A DNA stretch of 64,000 nt, from contig CM055612.1 in assembly GCA_029379385.1 (NCBI GenBank), forward strand, positions 11,098,001-11,162,000, in the 5' to 3' direction. The position numbers and the translations under genes were made by a program. The DNA is from Quillaja saponaria (Eukaryota; Streptophyta; Magnoliopsida; Fabales; Quillajaceae). Positions 1 to 13,834 of the stretch are shown here, in pieces. Position 1 is the stretch's first letter. Each line of letters begins with the position of its first letter. The notes beneath the pieces were generated by a model that was given only the letters and a program-made list of their open reading frames with translations, made no database searches and was not told where the DNA came from.

Positions 1-1084
1 CTGGCCTACCTCTACGTCTTCCAACTATTTCACTTGCACCAAGTCAAATTTCTTAACTACAACATCTATCCGCCTACATTGGATATGTCAGAAACAAATA
101 AACTTTGATGATCCCACATGAAATTAGGTCCCTTATTGAAACAATTCCAAAGAACATGTGGTATCCTAAGAACCTGTAGCCAACTTAATACTTTTCTAAT
201 GCCAAATCCTTTAAAGAATAAGATTCGCAACTAGTGAAGTCTTCAATTATTATTTTAGACAATTCAAAAGCCTGTAAGTAAAACCCAAATAACATAGCAA
301 GACCTAGAAACAACACCTGAGGCACAGTCATGCTGCAATACCAGGAAATCTGAAATAAACGAAACAGCCGTAAGACTGAAGAATTAACAGAATCTATTAA
401 AACTATAGGAGATGCTATCTAATACTATTAAACATAAAAGAAAAACGAAGAGATAACATGAGCCAAAACATTAAAAAATAATTTTTTCCAAACTCTTTTT
501 TTTTTTGCTTCTCTAGCCAATTCTTTTCCTGATCCTGTTGCTGCCTACATCTATCTCCAGTTGCTGAAGATGCTTTATCCAGTTAGGGAGTGAGATATAA
601 CTCTCAGAAGTAGATTAGCATCATTAACATAAATATGGAATCATTTCTCTTGTTTATACTGCTTGCCATAATGATAATGAAGAAGTTCTATTGGAAAAGC
701 AGTTCCTGCATTTGTCAGGAAGCAAAGATGCTGGTAATACAATTTTTTCAAAAAGAATAGGACTTGATGCACTATATTTTTAGGCTCCTCCAAATCTTAT
801 ATTTCACTTGTTTAGACATTGTGTTCATCCATCAACACTTTCTTTGTGGCAGCAAGAATGGTCAAAGATTGGATCTTTGAATAAGTAAGGCAAAAAAGTT
901 GTCCTCTTTCACTTCAAAATACCCTCTTTGAGCATAGAATCCTCAAGTTTTTGAATTCACTGTCCCACACAACTCTTCAAATTTTTTAATCTTTTGTAAC
1001 CTCAATCAAAGCTAATAAGGGGAATCTTAGTACCAACTACTGGTAGGACTGGTTCAGTTTCAGCACAAAACTGGAAGCAAAATT
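1..1084. other. Intergenic, nothing recognised
   Basis: AT-rich sequence without a coding region, RNA gene or repeat pair that I can recognise. It lies on the 3' side of a minus-strand LINE remnant. A short T run at about 1091-1098 could be the remains of that LINE's poly(A) tail, which would put the LINE boundary near here. Confidence 0.4.
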
Positions 1085-1712
1085 GGAGTAATTTTTTTTA
1101 ATACAAGAAGTACATGAAAGGAAGACAAGGATCTCCTAAAGCAAAATCAGAAACAAATCAGTATAATAAGAATGTGCATGAGCAATAGAGTTGCATGACA
1201 TAAAAAAAACCCTCATGAAAAGCTCCAGCAGTCAAACACCAAAGAGGAGCCATTGAAACAACTTTCTTCCAAAGTAAATGAATAAGAAAATAAGTATCCC
1301 AGAAACCTTGTATAACGCTCTAAAGGCACACACCAAATCACCATGAAGAAAGCACACACACACAGCCAAAGACTCTCAGCATCCCCTGTCTCTCCCAAAA
1401 CACAATACACGCCTCTTTGAGAACACCACTCATCGGACCCATCACTCTGAAAACACAGCACACACGTCAGGGGACAGGGCCTTAAGCATCTTCCTTACCT
1501 ACATATTATTAGTGCTAATCCTATTAAGAATTGTAGTCCAAACAAAGGCCTTAACCTTCAAAGGAACCTTACACTTCCAAATGACATTCGAAAGAGGAAA
1601 GGGGAAGGATTGGAAGAGCAAATAATAAAGGCCTATTCTGTTATTGTTCCTATGAAAGCCACATGGACCAAGAATATCTTCTATCAAAAAGACAAGGAAC
1701 AAGAATATCAAG
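1085..1712 (-). pseudogene. LINE (L1-type) retrotransposon remnant, 3' part: zf-RVT region
   Basis: Read on the minus strand, 1499-1711 encodes a stretch ending in IWKCKVPLKVKAFVWTTIL, the hallmark of the zinc-binding domain that follows reverse transcriptase in plant L1-type LINEs. After an in-frame stop the frame continues with a Cys-containing segment (LSPDVCAVFS). The frame at 1213-1461 then gives a degenerate version of the usual C-terminal tryptophan/arginine-rich end. Several stops make it a dead copy. The other half of the same LINE lies at 26060-26440, on the far side of copia A. The 3' limit is uncertain. Seen: the motifs and their order. Inferred: that both halves belong to one insertion. 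Confidence 0.75.
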
Positions 1713-1901
1713 TGTTAGAGTGTAAATATAGATAGCTTAGTGGGTCAAATAGCTTAGTTAATAGATCAATTTCCTTATTTATGTAATAGTTGACTTTCTT
1801 GTACTCCACACAATCTCGTAATATAAATATATTATCTTAGTATGAGAAATCCTTATCCAATTCATCAAAACATTTTAGATATCTCTTTTTTAGGCTTTAC
1901 A
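1713..1901 (+). repeat. Copia A 5' LTR
   Basis: A 189-bp LTR running from TGTTAGAG to TTTACA, directly followed by the primer binding site. It contains a TATAAATATAT-type promoter-like stretch. It matches 25852-26059 with scattered differences and small indels, so the insertion is old. Confidence 0.88.
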
Positions 1902-1913
1902 TGGTATCAGAGC
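1902..1913 (+). promoter_or_regulatory. Copia A primer binding site
   Basis: TGGTATCAGAGC is complementary to the 3' end of plant initiator-methionine tRNA, the usual primer of copia elements. It abuts the LTR end and fixes the LTR boundary and the element's orientation. Confidence 0.9.
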
Positions 1914-2083
1914 TTAGGAAGAGAAAACCATAATTTTTGTTTTTCGTTGTGTCTCTTTCTAGTGTGTCTCTCTATTGCTGCGTTTCATTCCAGTAGTACG
2001 ATCAAATTCAAGATCTGGTCATTTTTTATTACTATTCAGCTAGTACTGTTCATTGACACTGTTCATCGACACTGTTCATTGGT

Positions 2084-2985
2084 ATGTCTACTTCCGAAAT
2101 ATCTGAAACCGGTATGTCAAAACCTAGTACTTTTGCATCTGTGTTTTCTGGATCCCCTGTTATTACTACTGAGAAATTGAATGGATCTAATTATTTGTCT
2201 TGGGCTGCATCTGTTGAGTTATGGTTTCTGGGACAGGAATATGAAAATCATCTCATGAAATCATTGGCAGATATTCCAACCTCTGAACAACCTAATTGGA
2301 AAAAGATTGATGCCCAATTATGCAGTTTACTCTGGCCATCCCTTGAACCTTATATATTGTAGATTTTCCGACCATATAAGACATGTTTTGAATTGTGGAA
2401 ACGGGCCAGAAGTTTATAAACTAATGATATCCAACATTTTACATAATGATTTCTAATATGTTGAATCTAAATCAAGTTGATCAGGATATGTCCACCTATT
2501 TGGGCAAAATTCAAAATCTCAAAACTGAATTTGCTGAAATATTACATCTTGCCACTAATCTGGCTAACCAAGAGGCACAAAAGGACAAGTTATTCATGAT
2601 TCTCACTTTATATGGCATTCGAGCTGATTTTGATCCAATTCGCTATCAGATGTTGACTACTCCTACTATTCCTTCCATGGAAGAAGTGTTTGCTCGGTTG
2701 TTACATATCTCCTCTCCAATAGTAACACATATTAAGAATCCATCTCCTGATTCCTCGGTTTTGATCTCTCACTCTGGCACTCGCGGAGGTCGTGGTCTAG
2801 AAGATCAGGGTTGTGGACGTCCCCAATGCACTCATTATAACAAGATGGGCCATACCAGGGAAAAGTATTACCAGCTGATTAGTTACCCTTGTCTTACAGT
2901 TAACATTGTTCAATCAGCTTATTCACTTGAAGTTTCACCATCTGAAGACAAGCCTCTTAATGTCTCATTATCAGCTACTGAATAA
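2084..2985 (+). pseudogene. Copia A gag (capsid) remnant
   Basis: The start at 2084 opens with a typical copia Gag N-terminus (LNGSNYLSWAASVELWFLG, the UBN2/DUF4219-like region). A stop at about 2360 ends the first piece. The frame resumes at 2446 (LNQVDQDMSTYLGKIQNLK) and runs to 2985. A zinc knuckle is visible near 2825-2870 but is damaged: the first Cys and the His remain, while the second and last Cys are replaced by Tyr. It would have formed the virus-like particle and bound RNA. It is non-functional here. Confidence 0.85.
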
Positions 2986-3059
2986 GATAAGTTCCTATAG
3001 TATCAGGCTACCCAGCAATCTTCTCATGGTAATTTTGTTGCCTACCTCTTTCAGACCTT

Positions 3060-3246
3060 TTCTGACACTTAGATTCTTGATTTTGGTGCCTCTGATCACA
3101 TATCTAGTAACCCCTAACTTTTTTCTAATATTAGTAATCCACCATCATTTTTCACTATCACTATAGCTAATGGTTCCATAACCTTTACTAAAAGTATAGG
3201 TCAAGCTACACCATTATCTTCTTTGCCTTTAGAGTCTGTGCTTTAT
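3060..3246 (+). pseudogene. Copia A protease / pre-integrase start, cut by the LARD insertion
   Basis: ILDFGASDHISSNP at about 3072 corresponds to the copia aspartic protease active site, normally D-S-G-A-S-D-H. The catalytic Asp is kept but the following Ser is Phe. The frame continues to the TTTAT target site at 3242-3246, where the LARD element enters. The other half of the domain resumes at 13835. Confidence 0.8.
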
Positions 3247-6200
3247 TGTTATAACTTTCATAGCACGATAACAAAAAATTGAGTTTTTTACACAATGTGT
3301 AAAATTATGTATTAGAATAAACAAATTAATTAGATAAGAGTTTAGTTATATAAGTTATAATTCGATACCTCAGTGTAACCTTAATACATGTTATATATAT
3401 ATATATATATATTGTGTACCTATTGTTATAAAGTGTTATAACCCGATATATTAGAGGATATTTAAAATTTTGGTGTATCAAATTTGTTATTGGGAATTAA
3501 ATAAAAATTGTGAAATAATAATAATAATAAAATTAATAGATTAATTTGATAAATAAAATACAAGAACATACATATATAGATAGATAGATATACATATAAA
3601 TACTAAGGATGTATATTAACAACAAATTTTCTTAATCAATTGGACTTTGACCACTTTAACTTTTGAATTATTTCTCTTTCTTGATTGACCGAAGGCCCTT
3701 TTGTTGTTGTATTTTTTTTTTTTCTTTTGTTTTCTTGTTTCAAGGACCCTTCTAGCTTCTTCTCCCTTGTTGTGCTTTTGGGATTTCCTCATCTAGCGGA
3801 TTCCTTAACTCTTCCTTGGCAGTCGATCATTTTCTCTTTTATTCCTTGCCATTCAACTAGTTACAAATAGCAGGAATTGATGTTGGTCCTCTTTCCTCTT
3901 TCCTTATTCTAAGCTTTACCGTTTTTCTGCCTATCATTATTCTTTGCCATTTGAATGTTTCTTTGTATGTTTGGTTCTTATTTTGCTTGTGTTCTGCTTG
4001 GCCTAGGCCCTGCATCATTTTCTTGTGTTCCACTTTTATTCTCCACTTCCTTATTTTTGCTTTGTTGTTGAACGAGTTGAAGTGGGCAAGCAACCATGGG
4101 TCCTGCCAAATTCCTTTATTCCTCTTCTCTTAATGTTCATGAAGAAAAAAAACAAAAAACAAAACAAAACAAAACATTGACAGCAAGACAATTGGGAAGG
4201 TGGGTCCTTGAAATGTTGCCTCCTTGCCGTGAGACAATTTGTGGGTTCCTTGAACTTTCATTTCTCCAACTCTAGCAGGGGCATCTTGGTTTGGAGCTTG
4301 GTGACGGTTTTCTTCTGAGATGCCATGTGCCTCCTTGTGCTGACCCAGGGTGAGTTCTTATTTTTCCTTGCTTTGTTATATTAATTTGTAAGGGGGTGTA
4401 ATGCATGTTGTTACCACCAAGCCATTTTGGGTCATTCTCCCTATTTTGGGACAATATGTTTGGTGTGTGTAAAGTCTTTAGCTCAGCCTTCTCCCAGTAA
4501 AGCTTGTGGCAGTCGTGGAAGTGGGATAGCTGTCCTGTTTTGGAAGAGCTGGCTGTGTATATGGTTTAGGGAGATAGTAATACTTTTAAACTTAATTATC
4601 CTATTCTAATTATGTTAATACCTTTGAGTAGTTTTAAGTAGGGTAGTAGAATAAGAAATGTAATGAGGTAAATTAATTATTCAATCAATTAAGTTAGCTG
4701 TGTATAGTCCTTGGACTTTCCAAGAAATTAATGTTCTTAGATAAATTGTACAAATTTTAGGAAAGGGTGAAACAAACTAGCTATAAAATAATGAGTAAAA
4801 CTTGGTTGAATTGATATTAATAAGTGTCAACTTTAGTTCTTGATTAATTCTAAATAACTAATACAATTTTGAATTAAATTGGACTAGGAGTAATGGTAGT
4901 GAATTAGTGTTGAAGTGAGGAATATGAATTGGAGCTTGAAAGTGTTGGAAAATAAGAGTTAAGTAGATTTTTGAAGTGGTGCAGGGGGCAGATTTCGTGA
5001 GTATCAGAAACTTAGTATTTCGAGTATCTTCGGGGCAGAATTAAATTTAGAGTTCAAAATATGAAATGTATTTTATGGTTTTGACATGTTGTTTACAAAA
5101 TTTCGTAGCTTGGTTCCAAATATGTTGTGAGTTATAGCTGTTAGACTCCGGCTAGGTCAGACAGGATTCGTAGTGCCCTATTTTTGGTTCATGTAAGAAA
5201 TTAAGTGGGTTCATAACATATTTTAGGAAAAGTTTCTAAATAATAAAGGTATATATACTTGTTTATGAATAAACCCAATAAACGGAATTGGATTTCGTTT
5301 TTCCTAGAGAAAGTTAAGTTCAATTAACTAAGGTAAGGTCAGAGTTGTCAAAAGCCTGCGTGTTGCAGAATTTGATGCAACTTCAAACAATAAAATGTAT
5401 TGATATACAAATCAAAAAAATTACAAATGATATATCATTATAAAGCTACATGTGTCTAGTATTTTATAAATTTTACGAAACTAGATTCGGAGTTTCCTAG
5501 ATAAAGATATAACCGTTAAAGTGGACACTGGTCCAAACCCCAAGTTTGGACAATCTCAACATCTTTAATTCACTACATGCTTTTTATCTTTTCCAATGGT
5601 TCCTTCTACTTTATGCATTGTCAAGACATTTAAAAAACCTCTTCATTATTAATCTTATCACACAAAGTATAATTCATATTAATTGGCATAATAACTTAAT
5701 GGAAAACTTTCATAAAGAAACCTATACAAGATGAGATATAAGCTTAGTAACTAAAAGATTATAACGATAACGTTTATGAACTAAATATTATTTGGGTATA
5801 TGAATTTTAGTTCCGGATTCTAATGTGGACCTGATGAGAGGAATGGAAGCAAATGTGAGTGACAAGTGGAATCGGTTATGGGTGAGTGGTTAATTGCTGC
5901 TTTTAGGGGCTAGATTAGTATATGTAATTATATGTTTATTTGATTATGCGTGATACATAGAAAATAAGCAAGTAGAGTACTTTCATAATTTATTTAAATT
6001 ATGTTTGTTTGATATTGATTGTTAGTGTTTGAAATTGATTGTGGTTGATAAGGGCTAACAAAGTGAGATTTTTTATGAAGAGTGATTTTTATCTCCAAAT
6101 TAAAAATCTAGGTATACCTAGGATATTCTAATTTAAAATCATGAGAAATTCTGATTCTGGCAAATGTTTTTTTTTTTTTTTTTTTTTTAAATTGAGTGCT

Positions 6201-7021
6201 TAGCCCTGGTGGGATGGATTGTGTACGGAGATCAATTTATTGTGCGAGCGCATAAATGCGAGGTAGGGGGTGATGATGTTGTGCTGGGGCTGGGTCACTC
6301 GTTGGCCCTTTGATTACTTTGCGTGATATTGTTACTCTGTTTTAAATTGTGATCATGTGTCATATAAATTGTGAATTTGTAAGACTTACAACGCATATGT
6401 GTAATGTGAAACGTTATATGAACAATATTACATGATGTTACTATCTATGGGTTACACATTTGTATTGTGTGATGCTAGTACCATTTGGGTACGATTTTCC
6501 CCTCACTAGAGTCCATAGGACTTATCCCTCTCTTGTAGATTTTTTTTTGTGACAGGAGTTCGGTACATGGCATCACTGAGCTTATGACTTACCGAATGAA
6601 TATGGTATGATATTTCCAGGATCTTAGACTCGTAAGTCAAGGATGAAAGTTGCAGTCACATTAGAGCTATGAGGTGTCTAGTTTTAGTATGATATGAGAG
6701 GCTAATTATTTGTTTTGATTAAAAATATAGATGGAGTGAAGCTCCTTGTGTCTTGGTGTTATGGTTGCATGAGGTCATGAGTATATGTGTTTGTATTTTG
6801 AGGTATATTCCCTATTATTGAGGACTTTTGTCAAAAAATTTCAATAAATTGTTAACTGTTTCGCAAAAATAATGTTTCACAATGAATTTTTGTATTATAA
6901 AAGTTACTTTTATCATTTGGATGGAATCAAGAGTCATGTTTGTTATGTTGTTTTGGAGTCAAGGTTACGGAGGTTTGGTTTTCCAATCCTCTGGCCAGTC
7001 ATGCCTCCGTGAAGTATGACA
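3247..7021 (+). repeat. LARD 5' LTR
   Basis: It opens TGTTATAACTTTCATAGCAC and ends ATGACA just before the primer binding site. It holds an (AT)n microsatellite near 3393-3412 and a poly-T run near 6169-6188. About 85 bp around 6090-6170 is absent from the 3' LTR. Short open frames within it (for example 3951-4133 and 4427-4609) recur in the other LTR but resemble no protein I know. Confidence 0.9.
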
Positions 7022-10000
7022 GGTTGGTATTAGAGCTTGAGTTTAGAGGTTTGTGACTGCAAATACTGGATGTTATTGCTTTGTTTACGTACGTTACCCG
7101 GGGCGTATGTAGGCTTAATGATCGTTCTAATTCATCCTGAAACTTCAAGTTGTGATCCTCTAACGTATTATTCTTGACCTTAGGCGATAGGTAGGCCTTT
7201 AATTCATTTGTGGTTGCTTAGACACGATAACATGTGGTTGTCGTGTTATGAGTCATGTGGGATAATGAAATATAAGCTTTAATCCAGAATTAACCAGTTC
7301 TCAGGAGTTTTTGATATGATAATCCAATTGTAGAAGAATATGGGTGACTTAACTGAAATCTCAATTTAGTAACAATAGCCTCCGTAAGAGGCAAACTTTT
7401 CAAGTTAGTTCAATAGACTAACCAGCCGTTTATGAGATTAATATATTTAAGACTTTTGTAATGATAATAGAGAGTAAAGGAGAAAATATACTTCTTTGAT
7501 TTAGGCTATGAACTTTCGAAAAGTCCATCTTAAACTATGTACTATCCCAGAACAAAATGAACTGTGGAAATGCACATACAAGTGTAGTCTGTCCACTTCT
7601 TTCCAAGAGGTATAAAAGGTTTCTTTTTTTATTTTAAGTTTGCAAATCAAGCTTGATATTGAATATCGATATCTAGAATCAACACACTCAGTGACTAAAA
7701 GAATAAAGAATAAAGTCTAAATCGTCTCAAGTTTGTGTGTGGTTTTAAATTATAGAAGAAACCCACTTTAAACCTGTTTATTTTATGGTGAAATAAATCG
7801 TGGAAACATATATACATGTTTAGTCCATCTATTGTTTCTCAAGTCTTTGTCTTAAAAAGCATGAAAAGATTCTTTTTTTTAATGTCACGCTTGCAAACTA
7901 ATTTTTATATTAAATATCGAATCTTGGAAATCATACACTTATAATTCAAAGGAAAGCATGATTCTTTCTGATATTGTAATGATTAACAATAGTTGAATTT
8001 TTCTTTTCTCTAACATTTGTAATTTATTTGATCAATTGTAAAAGACTCAATGCTCTTTTCACACATGGAATATTATTAAACTTAGACTAAGAAGGAACAT
8101 GGTTTCGAAAACTGTTCTTCATAACCAATGATGTATCACAAGGTTTTAGCCACGCCTTTTGAAAACTTCCTTCACAAGTCTCATTAATGGAGTCAAAGGA
8201 GCTGCACATGAGAGATATTATCAATGAACCTCCTCTAATAACTAGCCTAACTTAGAAAATTTTGAATTTCAGAAATATTGGTTGGTCGGACTCAAATTTG
8301 AACTATTGTTATTTTTTAGAATCCATACGATTTAAATATAAACTTAGGAAATTTAGGCGTAAAACTTATTTTTCCTAAGTGTTTGCAGTACAAAGCAAAG
8401 ATGTTCATGTTCCTGTTCACTCCGAGAGTATACCAATATATAGTCAATGAAAGCGATGACAAACTAATCTAAGAAAAGTTTAAACATCGGATTCATTAAG
8501 TCTATGAAAGCTACAGGAGCATCCAATGAGTAAAATTTATGGGGATTTTGCAAACATAAAATACAATAAAATAATAAATAGATAAAATAAAATACAAGGA
8601 AAAACTGTGTTAAATTCTTTAAGTATGATATTTTGATATAATGAATTTAAAGTTTGAAATCTATTGGGGTTGAATGAGTATGTTTTAATCTTTAATGAAA
8701 AGTTAAACTTAAAATTTGAATGCAATAATTTTCGAATTTGAGGCTTTTGTTGGATTTTAATGTTTCTATTTAATTCATTTCATAACAATTACATCGATTT
8801 TGATAACACTTGTTATAGTATTTATTATTCAAAGAGGAAAATTCATCCAGTAAGATCGGCTAATTAATTATAAAATGTTACAATCTGGTATGACAACATT
8901 GGAAAATTGAGATAGCATGAAATTTTAATTAATAAGACAAGTGAGTATCGATATGTATATGGAGTGGTGGTGGTACATAATAGGAGTATAACAGATATTA
9001 AGTCAATAAATAATGTGAATTATAGTAAAAAAGATTTAATATATGCATACATAGATGTATATACGATTTTATATGTATAACCAGAACAGATATCAATCAC
9101 AAACTTAACTAACTATTATAATATGAGATTAAATTATGAAATTTGAATAATGCAATGTAATTCTTGATTATAAAATTAAGGGCAAGTATAGATAAAATAA
9201 ATAAGTATTACACCTATATGAACATAAAAAGTATATTCACAAGTAATTTAAAAATTTATTTGGATCCTGATTATGTATCAAGTAAATTTTGGTGATAAAT
9301 GAAGTTATATCTCTTCAAGGGGAATAACAAAATTTCAACAATATAATTGATATTTTCTTGCCTATTCGGAATTGAAAGGATAGAAATGGAAAATTTAATC
9401 AAACACTAATTTGATCTTATTATCGGATAGAATACATTGTTAATATTAATCAAACGCTAGTCCATCAACGACTAGTTATTGTATGTACCGGTATAGGTTC
9501 TATTTATTATCAGAGAGGGTCACCTAAAAGATTAACTAGATTCATTGGGTTATTCTTTAAAAAAATATAATAATAATAAATAATAAATAATAAATAAATA
9601 ATAAATAGTAATAATAATAATCATGGCCAATTGTTAATAGAAACCATGGTGGATTTTTCATAAATTACTTGTCCAGGTGGGGATTTTCAAATGTATTGCA
9701 AGTTAAATATATACGGATAAAACGAAAATTATTTTAAAATAGAAGTTAACCAGAAGTTAATTGATTTTACTTATGTAATTATCCGATCTAGTTCATTAAT
9801 CTGAATTTTTAAATAAGAATTATGGTAGAATTTTGAATGTAAATTGGGGTTAAGTGTTTAATTATAAGAGTAGTCCAGCGGAAGCATGGTGTAGTGTCAT
9901 AAGAAACCGAAGTATTTAGTAGCGAGTATCAGTAGATAAGTTAGTAAAACTAGTAATAATAATAATACTAAGAAATCATTTGGGAGACCGAAGTGACAAT

Positions 10001-10103
10001 GAAATAACAATGTTAGTATTCGTGTGATTGATTAAAGTAAACAATCAATTCGTAACTCCTTTTTGTTGAAATTCTGGACTAATTTCTTTTAAGGGGGAGA
10101 GAT
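7022..10103 (+). other. LARD internal region, non-coding
   Basis: The primer binding site TGGTATTAGAGC is at 7025-7036 and the polypurine tract AAGGGGGAGAGAT at 10091-10103. Between them I find only short frames full of stops and no retroviral-type protein motif. The sequence is AT-rich, with ATA/AAT microsatellites around 9566-9620 and 9953-9966. Confidence 0.75.
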
Positions 10104-13100
10104 TGTTATAACCCTCATAGCACGATAACGAAAAATTGAATTTTTTACACAATGTGTAAAATCACGTATTAGAATAAACAAATTAATTAGATAACAGTGT
10201 AGTTATATAAGTTATAATTCGATACCTCAGTGTAACATTAATACACGTTTATATATATATATATATATATATATTGTGTACGTGCTGTTATAAAGTGTTA
10301 TAATTCGATATATTGGAGGATATATAAAATTTTGGTGTATCAATTTTGTTCTTGGGAAGTAAATAAAAATTGTGAAATAATAATAATAATAAAGTTAATA
10401 GATTAATTTGATAAATAAAATACAAGAACATACATATATAGATAGACATATATACATATATATACACATGTAAATACTAAGGATGTATATTAACCACAAA
10501 TTTTCTTAAGCAATTGAACTTTGACCACTTTAACTTTTGAATTCTTTCTCTTTCTAGATTGACCAAAGGCCCTTTTGTTGCTGTATTTTTTTTTTTTCTT
10601 GTTTCAGGACCCTACTAGCTTCTTCTCCCTAGTTGTGCTTTTGGGATTTCCTTCATCTAGCAGATTCCTTAACTCTTCCTCACCAAGTAGGTCCGTTTCT
10701 CTTTTATTCCTTGCCTTTCACCATGCCGTTTAACTAGGTTACAAGTAACATGAATTGATGTTGGTCCTCTTTCCTCTTTCCTTGTTCTAAGCTTTACCGT
10801 TTTTTCTTCCTATCATTATTCTCTGCCATTCAAATGTTTCTTTGTATGATTGGTTCTTATTTTGCTCGTGTTCTGCTTGGCCTGGCCGTGTATCATTTTC
10901 TTGTGTTCCACTTTCATTCTCCACTTCCTTATTTTTGCTTTGTTGTTGAATGAGTTGAAGTGGGCAAGCAACCATGGGCCAGCCAAATTCCTTTATTCCT
11001 CTTCTCTTAATGTTCATGAAGAAAAAAAAAAACAAAACAAACAAAACAAAACAAAACATTGACAGCAAGACAATTGGGAAGGTGGGTCCTTGAAATGTTG
11101 CCTCCTTGCCATGAGACAAGTTGTGGGTTCCTTGAACTTTCATTTCTCCAACTCTAGCAGGGCATCTTGGTTTGGAGCTTGGTGATAAGTTTTCTTCTGA
11201 GTTGCCGTGTGCCTCCTTGTGCTAACCCAAGGGTGAGTTCTTATTTTTCCCTGCTTTGTCATATTAATTTGTAAGGGTTTTGTAGGTGTAATGCATGCTG
11301 TTACCACCAAGCTATTTTGGGTCATTCTCCCTGTTTTGGTACAGTATGTTTGGTGTGTGTAAAGTTTATAGCTCAGCCTTCTCCCAATAAAGCTTATGGC
11401 AGCCGTGGAAGTGGGATGATTGTCCTGTTTTGGAAGAGCTGGCTGTGTACATGGTTTAGGGAGATAGTAATGCTTTTAGACTTAATTATCCTATTCTAAT
11501 TATATTAATACCTTTGAGTAGTTTTAAGTAGGGTAGTAGAATAAGAAATGTGATGAGGTAAATTAATTATTCAATCAATTAAGTTAGCTGTGTATAGTCC
11601 TTGGACTTTCCATGAAATTAATGTTCTTAGATAAATTGTACAAATTTTAGGAAAGGGTGAAACAAACTAGCTATAAAATAATGAGTAAAACTTGGTTGAA
11701 TTGATATTAATAAGTGTCAACTTTAGTTCTTGATTAATTCTAAATAACTAATACAACTTTGAATTAAATTGGACTAGGAGTAATGGTAGTGAATTAGTGT
11801 TGAAGTGAGGAATATGAATTGGAGCTTGAAAGTGTTGGAAAATAAGAGTTAAGTAGATTTTTGAAGGGGTGTAAGGGGCAGATTTCATGAGTATCAGAAA
11901 CTCGGTATTTTGAGTATCTTTGGGGCAGAATTAAATTTAGAGTTCAAAAGATGAAATGTAATTTATAGTCTTTACATTTTGTTTACAAAATTTCGTAGCT
12001 TGGTTCCAAATATGTTGTGAGTTATAGCTATTAGACTCCGGCTAGGTCAGACAAGATTTGTAGTGCCCTATTTTTGGTTCATGTAAGAAATTTAGTAGGT
12101 TCATGACAAATTTTAGGAAAATTTTCTAAATAATAAAGATAGATATACTTGTCTATGAATAAACCCAATAAACGGAATTGGATTTCATTTTTCCTAGAGA
12201 AAGTTATGTTCAATTAACTAAGGTAAGGTCAGAGTTGTCAAAATCCTGCGTGTTACAGAATTTAATGCAACTTTAAACAATAAACTGTATTGATATAAAA
12301 ATGAAAAAAATTACAAATTATATATCACTATAAAGCTACATGTGTCTAGTATTTTATAAATTTTACGAAACTGGATTCGGAGTTTCCTAGATAAAGATAT
12401 GACCGTTAAAGTGGACACTGGTTCAAACCCCAAGTTTGGACAGTCTTTACATCTCTAATTCACTACGTGCTCTTTATCTTTTCCAATGGTTCCTTCTACT
12501 CTATGCATTGTCAAGACATTTAAAATACCTCTTCATTATTAATCTTGTCAAATATAGTATAATTCATATTAATTGACATGTAATAACCTAATGGAAAACT
12601 TTCATAAAAAAACCTTTACAAGATGAGATATAAGCTTAGTAACTAAAAGATTATAACGATAACGTTTATGAACTTAATATTATTTGGGTATATGAATTTC
12701 AGTTCCGGATTCTAATGTGGACTTGATGAGACGCGTGGATGCAAATATAAGTGACAAAGTGGAATCGGTTACGGAAGAAGTGGTTAATTGCTGCCTCTAA
12801 GGGCTAGATTAGTATATGTAATTATATGTTTATTTGATTATACGTGATATATAAAAAATAAGCAAGTAGAGTACTTTCATAATTTATTTAAATTATGTTT
12901 GTTTGATATTGATTGCTATGTTTGAAATTGATTGTGGTTGATAAGGGCCAACAAAGTGAGATTTTTTATGAAGAGTGATTTTTAAATGTGCTTTTTTAAA
13001 TTAAGTGATCATCCCTGGTAGGATGGATTGTGTATAGAGATCAATTTGTTATGCGGACGCGTAAATGCCTGATAGAGGGTGATGATGTTGTGCGGGGCTG

Positions 13101-13829
13101 GGTCACTCGTTGACCCTTTGATTGCTTTGCGTGATATTGTTACTCTATTTTAAATTGTGATCATGTGTCATAGAAATTGTGAACTTGTAAGACTTACAAC
13201 GTATATGTGTAATGTGAACGTTATATGAACAATATTACATGATGTTACTATCTATGGGTTACACATTTGTATTGTGTGATGCTAGTATCCTTTGGGTACG
13301 ATTTTCCATTCACGGAGTCCATAAGACTCATCTCTCTCTCGTGGATATTTGTTTTAGTGACAGGAGTTCGGTACATGGTATAACTTAGCCTATGACTTGT
13401 TGAATGAATACGACATGGTATTTCCAGGATCTTAGACTCGCAAGTCAAGGATGAAAGTTGTAGTCACATTAAAGCTGTGAGGTGTCTAGTTTTAGTATGA
13501 TATGAGTGGCTAGTTATTTGGTTTGATTAAAAATATAGATGGAGCGATGCTCCATGTGTCTTGGTGTTATGGTTGCATGAGGTCATGAGTATATGTGTTT
13601 GTATTTTGAGGTATATTCCTTATTGTTAGGGACTTTTGTCAAAAAATTTCAATAAATTGTTAACTGTTTTGCAAAAATAAAGTTTCACAATGAATTTTTG
13701 TATTATAAAAGTTACTTTTATCCTTTGGATGGATCAAGAGTCATGTTTGTTATGTTGTTTTGGAGTCAGGGTTACGGAGGTTTAGTTTTCCAATCCTCTA
13801 GCCAGTTATGCCTCTGTAAAGGTGTGACA
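10104..13829 (+). repeat. LARD 3' LTR
   Basis: Near-identical partner of 3247-7021, with point differences and a few indels. It ends GTGTGACA and is followed at once by the TTTAT duplication. Confidence 0.9.
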
Positions 13830-13834
13830 TTTAT

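Larger units (their letters stand above)
3247..13829 (+). mobile_element. LARD-type non-coding LTR element with 3.7-kb LTRs
   Basis: A 10.6-kb element with two very similar LTRs (3775 and 3726 bp, both TGTTATAAC...GACA), flanked by a perfect 5-bp duplication TTTAT at 3242-3246 and 13830-13834. It has a primer binding site (TGGTATTAGAGC, one mismatch to the Met-initiator type) and a polypurine tract, but no gag or pol that I can recognise in 3.1 kb of inner sequence. This is the architecture of large retrotransposon derivatives, which depend on proteins from an autonomous partner, usually a gypsy element. The high LTR similarity makes it much younger than its copia A host. Confidence 0.9.

Noticed and set aside
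3392..3412. (AT)n run as a regulatory element
   Set aside because: Simple microsatellite present in both LARD LTRs at different lengths. No evidence of function.
3685..4609. Short open frames (3685-3870, 3951-4133, 4427-4609) that recur at 10850-11499
   Set aside because: They lie in LTR sequence, recur only because the LTRs are duplicated, and resemble no protein. Substitutions between the copies show no coding bias that I can see.
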